Under the pieces are notes generated by a model, which was given only the letters and a program-made list of their open reading frames with translations, made no database searches and was not told the origin of the DNA. Positions 53,101-61,901 of a DNA stretch of 64,000 bases are shown here, in pieces (position 1 is the stretch's first letter; every line of letters starts with the position of its first letter). The stretch is from JAYRSJ01 sp041920215 (GTDB lineage: Bacteria > Pseudomonadota > Gammaproteobacteria > Burkholderiales > Burkholderiaceae_C), in contig JAYRSJ010000004.1 of the NCBI GenBank assembly GCA_041920215.1, forward strand, positions 186,001-250,000. The letters are read 5' to 3'. The translations under genes were made by a program, and so were the position numbers.

Positions 53101-53417
53101 AGGCCAGCGACGGCGCCCAGGCGGTCGAGGCGATCAATGCCCAGGCCAGCATGGGCCGGCCCTTCGATGCGGTGCTGATGGACGTGCAGATGCCGGTGAT
53201 GAGCGGCTACGAAGCCACCCGCCGCGTGCGCCAGCGGCACAGCGCCGAGCAGCTGCCCATCGTGGCCCTGACCGCCGCCGCGCTCAGCTCCGAGCGCGAC
53301 GAGGCCCTGGCGGCCGGCATGAACGAGTTCCTGACCAAGCCCATCGACGCGCCGCGCCTGCGCGCCAGCCTGGTGCGCCTGATCGGCCACCGCGACAACG
53401 ACGCCACCCGCAGCTGA
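50124..53417 (+). CDS. Membrane hybrid sensor kinase with multiple PAS domains and a receiver
   Basis: 1097 residues from GTG 50124 (MSKDTLDEL reading). N-terminal set of about five to six TM helices (about 30-195), then four PAS-like domains (FRHLLGMAADWYWEMD; YRELFRRSPSPLILHRWGR; LLSHLVATSPDVITLTE; LQNASIGITLTREQHFVMV), HisKA with NTSHEIRTPLNGLVGLA, HATPase with DSGPGIDPALHERLF and GLGLSIC, and a C-terminal receiver (MVEDNPVNMMIA, LMDVQMPVMSG, LTKPID). An open frame goes back to GTG 49992, but the segment 49992-50123 has no conserved features, so the later start is preferred. It lies after pyrF and converges on the next hybrid kinase (27 bp apart). Confidence 0.9.
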   Translation: MSKDTLDELSSLVGIEASPASRQAALERSVQQHAIRLFLAASTLMAAVVGSLLWFSTVPGEPLQGLAPPLLAWLLAGLGAFFIWQPARQRSATLALGLMALVMGLAVLVAVSRQLGLHSLSLGVLGLMVALGTAMQGLRGGLTLLALGAAALSGLGWAELQGWIVPEQGGRSLGARLLTHAVLLGVGLVVGLGTQRMLRRSLQEANDRNARFRHLLGMAADWYWEMDREFRFTHLAEDKPGSSGLDLAARLGKAPWEIEQMGLSDDEMDAHRADLESHRPFHGMVARRRAADGSTGFVSISGEPRFDAQGSFRGYWGVGRDVTQEVQAQQAVAATETRYRELFRRSPSPLILHRWGRVLDANPAAMAMFGYTQRASMIGQDLFSHYEPGDDERGRQRAAKLEAMAVGAMLPMAEFKLRTLSRRRRLVQATSVRVDAASGPATLSFFIDQTEASRAQEALRRSEGLLSHLVATSPDVITLTEMGSGRYAMVNKTFEELTGYSAEEVLGRTSEEIGIWRSAADRARVVDGVRQQGKVNELPVNFVNKRGETISVVMSAAPFSMDGQAYLVINARDVTESERTRLVHAAILQNASIGITLTREQHFVMVNPLVEQMFDWPPGGLLGQHGSVVWPGPDAYAAVGAELGPRLAAGEQVEIERPMRRRDGSTFLCRLLAKAVDPTHPSRGGTIWIMEDVTEKRRVEAALAQAKDEAQAANRAKSAFLANTSHEIRTPLNGLVGLARMLQQPDLDADTRRHYLDQMLDSAESLSGLISDILDLSKIEAGRLTLESLPFALREMLATMRMGYLTLAQARGLAFRIEVDDSVPAWVVGDPVRTRQILSNYLSNALKFTQQGEVVVRVRELGEPDERRIRIEVQDSGPGIDPALHERLFQPFTQADESTTRRYGGTGLGLSICRELATLMGGTVGVDSQLGQGATFWAELPLPGAPTPISTQLREARDNQDLQGLRVLMVEDNPVNMMIAVALLEQWGLEVSQASDGAQAVEAINAQASMGRPFDAVLMDVQMPVMSGYEATRRVRQRHSAEQLPIVALTAAALSSERDEALAAGMNEFLTKPIDAPRLRASLVRLIGHRDNDATRS

Positions 53418-53444
53418 TCGACCGCTAACAATGCAGCGGCTTGC

Positions 53445-56400
53445 CTAGCCGGCCGCCGGCACCGGCGGCAGCCGCGCCAGCAGCCCGTCCACCAGGGCCA
53501 GGGCCTCGGCCAGCGCGAAGCCCGCCACCGCCTGCTGCAGCGGCCGCAGCAGCTCGGGCGCATGGGCGGCCAGCAGCGGCTGCAGCGGCTCGAAGGCATC
53601 GACCGCATCCAGATCGTCGCTGGCCAGCAGGGCACGCCAGGCCAGCAGCCGCTCGCGCAGCGCCTGCAGATCGGCCACCGGCACGATCTGCGGCTGGAGC
53701 AGCGGCGGCCAGGCCGCCAGGCTGCGCCGCAGACCCTGGATCTGCAGGTCCAGGGCCTGCAACGCATCGACCGCCGGGTCCGGCACGGCGGTGGGCTGAG
53801 CCAGCAACAGCTCGCCCTGGCGCGCCTGTTGAGCGAGCCCGGCCAGCCCCAGATTGGCCGCCACCCCGCGCAGCTGCTGCAGGGCCTGCTGCGCGGCATC
53901 GCCCTGCTCCTGTGCCAGCCGCTGCAGCAGCGCCGCCAGGCGCTGGGCCTGGCCGCCCACCGCACGCAGCCCCTGGCCAAGCTGCAGGCACTCCAGCATG
54001 GCCAGACGCTCCTGCCAGGCTTGCTCCAGCGGGCCGGAGGCATCGGTCGATCCCTTCGGCTCGGTCGGCGCCGCAGCCGGCAGCCAAAGCTGCAGGGCCT
54101 CGCGCAGCCGCTCCGGGCCGACCGGCTTGGGCACATGGTCGTTCATGCCCGCGGCCAGGGCCTGGGCACGGTCCTCGGCAAAGACATTGGCGCTCATCGC
54201 CAGTATCGGCCGCTCGCGATAGGCCGGCAGCTGGCGCAGCCGGCGGGTCGCCTCCAGCCCATCCATGCGCGGCATCTGTATGTCCATCAGCAGCAGGTCA
54301 TAGGTCTGGCGCTGCGCCAGCTCCAGCGCCTCCAGCCCGTCGGCGGCCAGGTCCACCACATAACCCATGGACAGCAGCAGATCGCGCGCCACCTCCTGGT
54401 TCAGCGGGTTGTCCTCGACCAGCAGGATGTGGGGCGCGCGGCCGGCCGGTGCCGGCGACGGCAGCGCGGGCAAGGGCGTCGGGGCCGGCGCGGGAGCGGG
54501 CGCCGCATTCAGCGCCGCCGCCACCGCCTCGGCCAGCAGGGCCGGCAACACCGGCTTGGGCACGAAGGCGGCAAAGCCCTCGGCGGCCAGTTCCTCGCGC
54601 GGGCAACCGCTGGAGCCGCTGACCAGCACACAGGCCGGCGCCTGTCGCAGCGCCAGCTGGTGCAGCCGCGCGACCAGGGCCGAACCGCTCATGCCGGGCA
54701 TCTGCCAATCGGTCAGCAGCAGCAGGAAGGGATCGCCCTCGGCATCCGCGGCCGCCAGGCTCAGCAGGGCCTGGGCGCCGTCGGCGGCGACCTCCACCCG
54801 CGCGCCCATGCGCTCCATCAGGTCCTGCAGGATCAGACGGGCCTCGTCCACATCGTCCACCACCAGCACCCGGCTGCGCGGCGGCAGCGCATGCGGCAGC
54901 GGCGGCCGCTCGTGGCCGCGGCGCAGCGGCAGCTCGAACCAGAAGCAGCTGCCCTGGCCGGTCTGGCTCTGCACGCCGATCTGCCCCCCCATCAGCTCCA
55001 CCAGGCGGCGCGATATCGCCAGGCCCAGGCCGGTGCCGCCATAGAGACGCGTCGTCGAGGCGTCAGCCTGCTCGAAGGCACGGAACAGGCGCTCCTGCTG
55101 CTCGGCGCTCAGGCCGATGCCGGTATCGCGCACCTCGAAGCGCAGCCACAGCTGCTCGTCCTGCTGGCGCAGCAGCTGGCCGCGCAGCACCACGCTGCCC
55201 TGCTCGGTGAACTTGACCGCATTGCTGACCAGGTTCAACAGTACCTGGCCCAGGCGCACCGCATCGCCATGCAGCAATGGCGGCAGGCCGGCGATATCGG
55301 CGGCCAGTTCCAGGCCCTTGGCCTCGGCCTTCTCGGCGGTCAGCGCGAAGACATTGGACACCACCGGCTCCAGCGCGAAGTCACCAGGGTCCAGCTGCAG
55401 CTTGCCGGCCTCGATCTTGGAGAAGTCCAGGATGTCGTTGATCACCGCCAGCAGATGCAGGGCCGCGCCCGAGATCTTGTCCAGCTGCTGTTGCTGGCGC
55501 GGATTGGGCGACTCGCGGCGCAGCAGATGGGTCAGGCCGATGATGGCATTCATCGGCGTGCGGATCTCGTGGCTCATATTCGCTAGGAAGGCGCTCTTGG
55601 CCCGGCTGGCGCTCTCGGCCTCGTCGCGGGCACGGCGCAGCGCCGCCGCCACCTCATGCTCGCGGCTGATGTCGTCGATCAGACCGATCACGGTGTCGGC
55701 CATGCCCACATGGTCGAGGCGGGCGCCGGTCATGCGCGCCCAGAATCGGCTGCCGTCCTTGCGCACCAGCTCGCGCTCGCGCTGGTGCACCACGCCGGCC
55801 TCCATCTGCCCGTACAGGGCCGCACCATCCTGGATGTAGTCGGCGTCGGAGCTGTACCAGAGCCGTACCGACTGCCGCTGCAGCTCGCCCGGCGCCCAGC
55901 CCAGCATCTGCTCCAGCTTGCGATTGCAGCGCACGATGCGCCGATTGCGGATCAGCACAATGCCCACCGCGGCGGCGTCGAAGATCACCCGCAGCTCCTC
56001 GTGGCTGGACTGCAGCGCCTGCGTCTGCTCGGCCAGCGTGGCGTTCGCGCGGTCCAGCGCGGCGGTGCGCTCGGCCACGCGCTGCTCCAGCTGGTCGCGG
56101 TAGCGCGCCAGCTCGCGCTCGGTGCGCTTGCGTTCGGTGATGTCCACCCACAGTCCGGTCAGGCAGCGCCGGCCCTGCAGCTGCAGCGGTTTGACCGAGA
56201 TCCAGAAGTCGCGCACGCTGCCGTCCTTGCAGCGGCGCTGGTTCTCGAACTCAACGCCGTTCTCAGCATCCACCCGGGCATTCATCGCGTCGACCGCGGC
56301 GCGGTCCATGCTGGCCTGCAGGTCGTAGAGGGTCAGCTGGGCGAACTCCTCGCGCTCATAGCCCAGCGCACGGCAGGCCGCTTCGTTGAAGCTGAGAAAG

Positions 56401-57734
56401 CCCAGGCTCGCCCGGTCGATCAACACAATGCCATTGGGCGCCTGGGACACGATCTGGCTGTAGAGTTCCTCACGCTCGCGCAGCGCCTGCTGGGCCTGGT
56501 GCAGCGCGGTGATGTCGCGGCCCACACCCAGCACGCCGATCAGCTGCTGGCGGCCGTCGTAGATCAGGCTCTTGATCGAGACGATCAGCTCCTCGTGGCC
56601 GTCGGCGAAGCGGCGCCAGTGCGGCGCCACCTCGGCGCGGCCACCGGCCAGCGCGCGCTCGTCCGCCTCGCGGTAGAGCGCGCCCTCCTGCGGCAAGAAC
56701 AGCTCGGCATCGGTCTTGCCTTCCAGGTCCGCGGCGCTGCGGCCGGTCAGGTCCATGAAGCGCTGGTTGAAGATGCGGTAGGCGCCCTGGGCGTCCTTGA
56801 GCCAGACCAGATCGGGCATGCCCTGGACCAGCGCCCGCAGCTGCTGGCGCTCCCGCTCCAGCTCGCGGCGCACCGCGTCGCGCTCGCGCTGGGCATCGGC
56901 AAAGCGCAGCAGCGACTGGGCCAGCGCTCCCACCATGCCGGCCGGCTGGGCTGCCAGCCGCTGGACCTCGGTACGCAGCGCGGCATCGTCGATGCCGCCG
57001 CCCTCGTTGACATCCAGCAGCGCCTCGTTGAGCCGGTCCAGGCGCCGCGCCAACGCATGGGCCGCCCACATCCAGGCGCCCAGCAGCAGCAGGCTGATCA
57101 GCAGCAGCCAGCGCTGGCGCTGCGCTGCCGCCTGCTCGATCTGCTGGCGGCTCGCGGCCAGGCCCTCGATGCCATGCTGGTCGATGCGCTGGCTCAGCCA
57201 ATGCGCCTGCAGCGCGAAGGCGCGGTACAGCTGCTCGGTACGCATCAGCTGCAGCAGCGCCTGGTCGGCATCGCCGGGTGGCTGCACGCTGCTGCCTAGC
57301 AGGGCCTGACTGAAGTCCGCGAAGCGGGACTGGATCTGCGCCAGATCGACGGTCTGCAGCCCATGCTCGCCGATCTGCTGCAGCGCCTCGATGCGGCCCT
57401 GCAGCAGCGGCAGCTGCCGGGCGATATCGGCCCGGGCCGCAGCGGCCTCGGCCGCGCCGAGACGGCCGTCCAGGCGCTGCGCCAGCAGATCGCCATAGCG
57501 CTGCTGCAGCTGCAGCTGCAGCGCCTCGGCGCTCAGGTGCAAGGCCTCGGCGGCGGCCCGCTGATCCTGTTGCAGGTCCTGGTTGGCGGCCCGCAGGGCC
57601 TGGGCGTCGATGTGCTGCGACCACAGGCTGAAGCCCAGGCCCACGGCCAGGGCCAAGGCCATGGGCAGGAAGAGCAGCAGCAGAAAGCGCAGGCGCCGGT
57701 TGTTGCGACGGAAGTTCTGCGAGACGGCGGACAT
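53445..57734 (-). CDS. Membrane hybrid sensor kinase with two receivers and a degenerate Hpt domain
   Basis: 1429 residues. TM1 at about 18-40, a helical periplasmic domain, TM2 at about 208-230, three PAS domains, HisKA (NMSHEIRTPMNAIIGL near 720), HATPase, receiver 1 (VVDDVDEARL, LLTDWQMPGMSG, VPKPV), receiver 2 (LVEDNPLNQEVA, LLMDIQMPRMDG, VPKPVGPERL) and a C-terminal Hpt-like helical bundle. In Hpt the expected H-x-L-K-G is read as Q-Q-L-R-G (QQLRGVAANLG); the codon in place of His is CAG at 53877-53879. The HD-GYP response regulator gene is 20 bp upstream, so the kinase may act on that protein. Confidence 0.92.
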   Translation of the reverse strand: MSAVSQNFRRNNRRLRFLLLLFLPMALALAVGLGFSLWSQHIDAQALRAANQDLQQDQRAAAEALHLSAEALQLQLQQRYGDLLAQRLDGRLGAAEAAAARADIARQLPLLQGRIEALQQIGEHGLQTVDLAQIQSRFADFSQALLGSSVQPPGDADQALLQLMRTEQLYRAFALQAHWLSQRIDQHGIEGLAASRQQIEQAAAQRQRWLLLISLLLLGAWMWAAHALARRLDRLNEALLDVNEGGGIDDAALRTEVQRLAAQPAGMVGALAQSLLRFADAQRERDAVRRELERERQQLRALVQGMPDLVWLKDAQGAYRIFNQRFMDLTGRSAADLEGKTDAELFLPQEGALYREADERALAGGRAEVAPHWRRFADGHEELIVSIKSLIYDGRQQLIGVLGVGRDITALHQAQQALREREELYSQIVSQAPNGIVLIDRASLGFLSFNEAACRALGYEREEFAQLTLYDLQASMDRAAVDAMNARVDAENGVEFENQRRCKDGSVRDFWISVKPLQLQGRRCLTGLWVDITERKRTERELARYRDQLEQRVAERTAALDRANATLAEQTQALQSSHEELRVIFDAAAVGIVLIRNRRIVRCNRKLEQMLGWAPGELQRQSVRLWYSSDADYIQDGAALYGQMEAGVVHQRERELVRKDGSRFWARMTGARLDHVGMADTVIGLIDDISREHEVAAALRRARDEAESASRAKSAFLANMSHEIRTPMNAIIGLTHLLRRESPNPRQQQQLDKISGAALHLLAVINDILDFSKIEAGKLQLDPGDFALEPVVSNVFALTAEKAEAKGLELAADIAGLPPLLHGDAVRLGQVLLNLVSNAVKFTEQGSVVLRGQLLRQQDEQLWLRFEVRDTGIGLSAEQQERLFRAFEQADASTTRLYGGTGLGLAISRRLVELMGGQIGVQSQTGQGSCFWFELPLRRGHERPPLPHALPPRSRVLVVDDVDEARLILQDLMERMGARVEVAADGAQALLSLAAADAEGDPFLLLLTDWQMPGMSGSALVARLHQLALRQAPACVLVSGSSGCPREELAAEGFAAFVPKPVLPALLAEAVAAALNAAPAPAPAPTPLPALPSPAPAGRAPHILLVEDNPLNQEVARDLLLSMGYVVDLAADGLEALELAQRQTYDLLLMDIQMPRMDGLEATRRLRQLPAYRERPILAMSANVFAEDRAQALAAGMNDHVPKPVGPERLREALQLWLPAAAPTEPKGSTDASGPLEQAWQERLAMLECLQLGQGLRAVGGQAQRLAALLQRLAQEQGDAAQQALQQLRGVAANLGLAGLAQQARQGELLLAQPTAVPDPAVDALQALDLQIQGLRRSLAAWPPLLQPQIVPVADLQALRERLLAWRALLASDDLDAVDAFEPLQPLLAAHAPELLRPLQQAVAGFALAEALALVDGLLARLPPVPAAG

Positions 57735-57754
57735 GGACGGGCGGGACGGACGGC

Positions 57755-58921
57755 TCAGTGCTGATCGGCGTAGCGGGCGGCGACGGCCACGAACTCGTCC
57801 ACATGGTCGAGCAGGGCATCGGCAATATCGGGGTCGAAATGGCGGCCGCGCCCCTCGCGGATGATGCCCAGCACCTGGTCCAGCGGAAAGGCTTGCTTGT
57901 AATGGCGGCGCGACATCAGGGCGTCGAACACATCGGCGATCGCCATCAGCCGGGCCGGCAGCGGGATCGCCTCGCCGGCCAGGCCGGCCGGGTAGCCGCT
58001 GCCGTCCCATTTCTCGTGATGCCCGCCGGCGATCGCGCGCGCGGTCTCCAGAAAGGCCAGCGGCGCGTCGCCGCCATGCCCCTCGCCGCGGCCCTCGACC
58101 GTGATCGTCGGATAGTTGGCCCGCACCCGCGCGATCGCCTCGTCCAGCGCCTGCGCGCCGATCGCCGCATGGGTCTTCATGATCTCGAACTCCGCCGGCG
58201 TCAGCCGGCCGGGCTTCAGCAGGATGGCGTCGGGAATGCCGACCTTGCCGATATCGTGCAGCGGCGAGGCACGGGCAATGCGCTGGCAGACCTGCGGATT
58301 GGCCAGCTCGGCGGCAAAGCGCGGATGCTTGCGCAGCCGCTTGATCAGCAGGGCCACATAAGACTGGGTGCGATGCAGATGGTTGCCGGTCTCGTTGTCG
58401 CGCTTCTCGGCCAGCAGGGCCAGCGCATTCAGCGCCACCTCCTTGACCAGCTCGTTCTCCAGCATGCGGCGGTGTACCTCGGCATCGAGAAAGGCGTTCT
58501 GGTGGCTCAGCCAATCGCGCGACTTCTTCAGCTCCAGCTGGGCCTTGACCCGGGCCAGCAGCAGCGCCGGCTTGATGGGCTTGGTGACATAGTCCACCGC
58601 TCCCAGCGACAGGCCCAGCTCCTCGTCGTCGTCGCCGTCCAGCGCGGTCACGAAGATCACCGGAATGTCGGCCGTGCTCATCTGCGCGCGCAGCTGGCGC
58701 AGCACCTCGTAGCCGTCCATGCCCGGCATCATCACATCGAGCAGGATCAGATCGGGATGCGGCTCGGTGGCCGCCGCCTGCAGCGCATGCTGGCCGGAGT
58801 TCGCCACCCGGACCCGGTAGAAGGGCCGCAGCAGCTGGCCGATGACGCCGAGATTCTCGCGCGTATCGTCCACCACCAGCACCGTGGCCAGGGGTGCCGA
58901 TTGATCCGCGACCTGCTGCAT
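57755..58921 (-). CDS. Two-component response regulator with HD-GYP c-di-GMP phosphodiesterase domain
   Basis: 388 residues. Receiver domain (VVDDTREN, acceptor Asp in LILLDVMMPGMDG, VTKPIKP) followed by an HD-GYP domain with LHDIGKVGIPD, HHEKWDGSGYPAGL and ADVFDALMS, all hallmark residues of c-di-GMP phosphodiesterases. A roughly 20-residue Gly/charged insertion (ANYPTITVEGRGEGHGGD) sits before the GYP part. ATG 58921 (MQQVADQ) is chosen; the longer frame crosses a (GGC)6 run. It precedes the hybrid kinase gene on the same strand by 20 bp. Confidence 0.92.
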   Translation of the reverse strand: MQQVADQSAPLATVLVVDDTRENLGVIGQLLRPFYRVRVANSGQHALQAAATEPHPDLILLDVMMPGMDGYEVLRQLRAQMSTADIPVIFVTALDGDDDEELGLSLGAVDYVTKPIKPALLLARVKAQLELKKSRDWLSHQNAFLDAEVHRRMLENELVKEVALNALALLAEKRDNETGNHLHRTQSYVALLIKRLRKHPRFAAELANPQVCQRIARASPLHDIGKVGIPDAILLKPGRLTPAEFEIMKTHAAIGAQALDEAIARVRANYPTITVEGRGEGHGGDAPLAFLETARAIAGGHHEKWDGSGYPAGLAGEAIPLPARLMAIADVFDALMSRRHYKQAFPLDQVLGIIREGRGRHFDPDIADALLDHVDEFVAVAARYADQH

Positions 58922-59081
58922 GAAGAGTGCCCCTGCTGAGCGCCCGCGGACCGATATCCCGGGCTTCGCTTCAGCACAAGGGAACACCCGCAGCCCCGGC
59001 GGCGGCGGCGGCGGCGAGCTTACATCCTGTGACAAATTGCACAAGCCCGCTGCAGCGACCGCTGCGGCCTGCGCCCGCCGC

Positions 59082-61370
59082 TCAGACGGCGAACAGCGGC
59101 AGCTGGCGACGCCGCTCGCCAGTGAGCGCGAACAGGGCGTTGGCCAGGGCCGGCGCCACCGGCGGGGTGCCGGGCTCGCCGACCCCGCCGGGCGGCCGCT
59201 CGCTGGCGACGATATGGGTCTCGATGCGCGGGGTCTGGGCCAGCGTCAGCAGCGGATAGTCAGGGAAGTTGCGCTGCTGCACCCGGCCGGCGACTATATC
59301 GACGCGACCCCAGATCGCGGCACTGAGGCCGAAGATCACCGCGCCCTCCATCTGACGCTCGACGATGCGGGGATTGACCACTGTGCCGCAGTCGATGGCC
59401 GCCACCACCCGCAGCACGCGCGGCTGGCCGCCCGGGTCCAGCCTCAGCTCGAGCACCTGGGCGACGATGCTGCCGAAGCTCTCGTGCAGGGCCAGGCCGC
59501 GCCCCACCCCCGCAGGCAAGGCCTGAGCCCAGCCCGCGCGCTCGGCCGCCAGGCGCAGCACCGCCGCATGGCGCGGCAGGCCCGCCAGCAGTTCCAGCCG
59601 GTAGGCCAGCGGATCGACGCCCGCCGCATGGGCCAGTTCGTCGATAAAGCTCTCGATGAAGAAGGCATTGTGCGAATGCCCCACCGAGCGCCAGAAGCCC
59701 ACCGGCACGCCGCTGCGGGTGGCCAGATGGGCGATGCGCTGGTGCGCGATCGCATAGGGCTGGTCGAACAGGCCCTCGGCCGCGCTCTTGTCGGGCAGCT
59801 CCAGCCGCGTGGCCAGCGCCGGCAGGCCGCGCTCCAGCCAGCGCGGCGTGATCGCGTCGCCGGCACTGCCGATGCGCAGGGCCAGCGGCCGGCCGTCGTG
59901 GCCCAGCCGCGCCTCCAGCCAGGCAGCGGCAGCCGGCCGGTAGAAATCGGCCGCCATGTCCTCCTCGCGCGACCACAGCAGCTGCACCGGCCGGCCGCCG
60001 GTCTCCAGCGCCACCCGCACCGCCTGGCCGACGATATCGACCTCCAGGCGCCGACCGAAGCCGCCGCCCAGATAGCTGACATGGACCTCCACCGCCTCCG
60101 GCGCGACGCCCGCCACCCGGGCCGCCAGGCGCCGGGCAAGACCCGGCACCTGGGTGGGCAGCCACAGCCGCACCCGGCCCTCGCCGACCTGGGCCGTGCA
60201 GTTGAGGGGCTCCAGCGCGGCATGGGCCAGATAGGGCGCCTGGTAGAGGGCCGCGATGCGCCGGCCGCCGCCTTGCTGCAGCGCGGCATCGGCCTCGCCC
60301 TGGCGATGAAAGACCGTGCCCTCGGCAGCCGCCCGCCGGGCCGCCGCGGCCAGTTCGGCGGCGATCGCCGCGCTGTCCAGCGGACCGGCGGGCCGCGGCT
60401 GCCACTGCGCCTCCAGCTGGGCCGCGCCGCGCAGCGCATGCCAGCTGCTCACGCCCAGCACCGCCAGCGCCGGCTGGGCACCGGCATAGGGGCCCAGGCG
60501 CAGCACCCGCTCGACGCCGGGCAGGCGCAAGGCCGCCTCCACATCGACCGTGCCCGGGCTGCCGCCCAGCATCGGGGCATGGCGTATCGCCGCATAGACC
60601 AGGACCTCCGGTCGCTGGTCCAGGCCGAAGCGGGCCGAGCCATCGCATTTGGCCGGCACATCCAGACGCGGCTGGCTGTGGCCGATCTGCCGCCACTGCG
60701 CGCGCGGCCGCAATACCACCTCGCCCGGCGGCGTGGCGGCCGCGGCGCTGGCCAGGGCCGCGAAATCGGCGCGCAGGCCCGAGGCCGGATGCTGGATCAG
60801 GCCCTGATCCAGCTGCAGCTCGGCGATCGGCAGCTTCCAGCGCAGCGAGGCGGCCCCCAGCAGCTGCTGGCGCGCGGTGGCCGCGGCCCAGCGCAGGCTG
60901 TCCCAGGCGTCGGCCACGCTGGAGCTGCCGCCGGTGGCATTGATGCCCAGCTCGCGCGCCAGCTTGGCCGTCAGCCAGCGGGCCAGCCGGGCCTGGCGGC
61001 TCTCGGCACCCGGCTCCAGCTCGCGCGGCGTCAGCGGCAGCGCGCCGACGAACATCGCCACATTGCCGAAGATCGCCTCGTCGCCGGCCGGCACCAGCTG
61101 CAGCTGCTCCAGGTCGATCGCCAGCTCCTCGGCCGCCAGCTGGGCCAGCGCGGTATGCACGCCCTGGCCCATCTCGCTGCGCGGCATCGCCAGCAAGACC
61201 TGACCCCTGGCGTCAATCTTGATCCAGCCGTTCAGCGCCACCGGCATGCCGGCCGGGCGCTCCAGCACCGCGCGACCCTGGCGGCTGCGCGGCGGCAGCG
61301 CGGCCCAGCCCACCAGCAGCGCGCTGCCGCCGGCCGCCAGCCCCGAGAGCAGCAGGCTGCGCCGCCGCAT
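59082..61370 (-). CDS. Molybdenum hydroxylase large subunit (isoquinoline 1-oxidoreductase beta-like)
   Basis: 762-residue molybdopterin-binding subunit of a xanthine dehydrogenase-family enzyme. The N-terminus MRRRSLLLSGLAAGGSALLVGW has a twin-Arg, so Tat export to the periplasm is likely. Motifs include MPRSEMGQGVHTALAQ, YLGGGFGRR, VGFWRSVGHSHNAFF and the catalytic Glu region GLALHESFG near the C-terminus. The substrate is unknown: isoquinoline, aldehydes or other heterocycles are all possible. It overlaps the small subunit gene by 1 base (TGATG). Confidence 0.88.
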   Translation of the reverse strand: MRRRSLLLSGLAAGGSALLVGWAALPPRSRQGRAVLERPAGMPVALNGWIKIDARGQVLLAMPRSEMGQGVHTALAQLAAEELAIDLEQLQLVPAGDEAIFGNVAMFVGALPLTPRELEPGAESRQARLARWLTAKLARELGINATGGSSSVADAWDSLRWAAATARQQLLGAASLRWKLPIAELQLDQGLIQHPASGLRADFAALASAAAATPPGEVVLRPRAQWRQIGHSQPRLDVPAKCDGSARFGLDQRPEVLVYAAIRHAPMLGGSPGTVDVEAALRLPGVERVLRLGPYAGAQPALAVLGVSSWHALRGAAQLEAQWQPRPAGPLDSAAIAAELAAAARRAAAEGTVFHRQGEADAALQQGGGRRIAALYQAPYLAHAALEPLNCTAQVGEGRVRLWLPTQVPGLARRLAARVAGVAPEAVEVHVSYLGGGFGRRLEVDIVGQAVRVALETGGRPVQLLWSREEDMAADFYRPAAAAWLEARLGHDGRPLALRIGSAGDAITPRWLERGLPALATRLELPDKSAAEGLFDQPYAIAHQRIAHLATRSGVPVGFWRSVGHSHNAFFIESFIDELAHAAGVDPLAYRLELLAGLPRHAAVLRLAAERAGWAQALPAGVGRGLALHESFGSIVAQVLELRLDPGGQPRVLRVVAAIDCGTVVNPRIVERQMEGAVIFGLSAAIWGRVDIVAGRVQQRNFPDYPLLTLAQTPRIETHIVASERPPGGVGEPGTPPVAPALANALFALTGERRRQLPLFAV

Positions 61371-61843
61371 CAGGCCGCGCCCCTGGCCAGGCGCTCGGCC
61401 GCCGCGTGAATGCCGGCGCGCACCGCCGGGTAGCTGCCGCAGCGGCACAGATTGGTGATGGCCGCATCGATCTGGGCATCGCTGGGCCGGCGCTGCTGAC
61501 GCAGCAGCGCGGCGGCAGCCATCAGCATGCCGCTCTGGCAATAGCCGCATTGCGGCACCTGCAGCGCGATCCAGGCGGCCTGCAGCTCCCGGCCCTCGGC
61601 ACTGTCCGCCAGGCCCTCGATGGTGGTGATGGCCTGGCCCTGCACCGCCCCCAGCGGCGTCACACAGGCGCGCACCGCCCGGCCGTCCAGATGCACGGTG
61701 CAGGCGCCGCAGGCTGCGACACCGCAGCCGAACTTGGTGCCGGTCAGCTGCAGCCCGTCGCGCAGGGCCCATAGCAGCGGCATGGCCGGATCGCGCGCCA
61801 TCTCGGGCAGCTCCCGCTCCTGCTTGTTGATGCGCAGACGCAT
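61370..61843 (-). CDS. (2Fe-2S) small subunit of the molybdenum hydroxylase
   Basis: 157 residues, the two-cluster small subunit (IorA-like). The N-terminal ferredoxin-type site is in FGCGVAACGACTVHLDG and the C-terminal site in QCGYCQSGMLM and NLCRCGSYPAV. Transfers electrons from the Mo site. ATG 61843 (MRLRINKQ) is chosen, the usual family start. It is followed by the large subunit with a 1-base overlap. No cytochrome subunit or molybdenum-insertion chaperone gene is adjacent. Confidence 0.93.
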   Translation of the reverse strand: MRLRINKQERELPEMARDPAMPLLWALRDGLQLTGTKFGCGVAACGACTVHLDGRAVRACVTPLGAVQGQAITTIEGLADSAEGRELQAAWIALQVPQCGYCQSGMLMAAAALLRQQRRPSDAQIDAAITNLCRCGSYPAVRAGIHAAAERLARGAA

Positions 61844-61901
61844 GCTTGGCAACACTCCTTCAGATGACGCGGGCCCGGGCGCGGGCGACAATCCGCCCAT
61901 C

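Noticed and set aside
49779..53390. 1203-codon minus-strand open frame opposite the first hybrid kinase
   Set aside because: Shadow of a gene with PAS, HisKA, HATPase and receiver motifs in the correct frame.
58998..59015. (GGC)6 trinucleotide run upstream of the HD-GYP gene
   Set aside because: Considered as a phase-variable tract, but it lies outside the chosen reading frame and a triplet run would not shift the frame; short GGC runs are frequent in such GC-rich DNA.
58920..61409. 829-codon plus-strand open frame opposite the molybdenum hydroxylase
   Set aside because: Antisense shadow with Arg/Gln/Ala-rich sequence; the minus-strand frame has the hydroxylase motifs.
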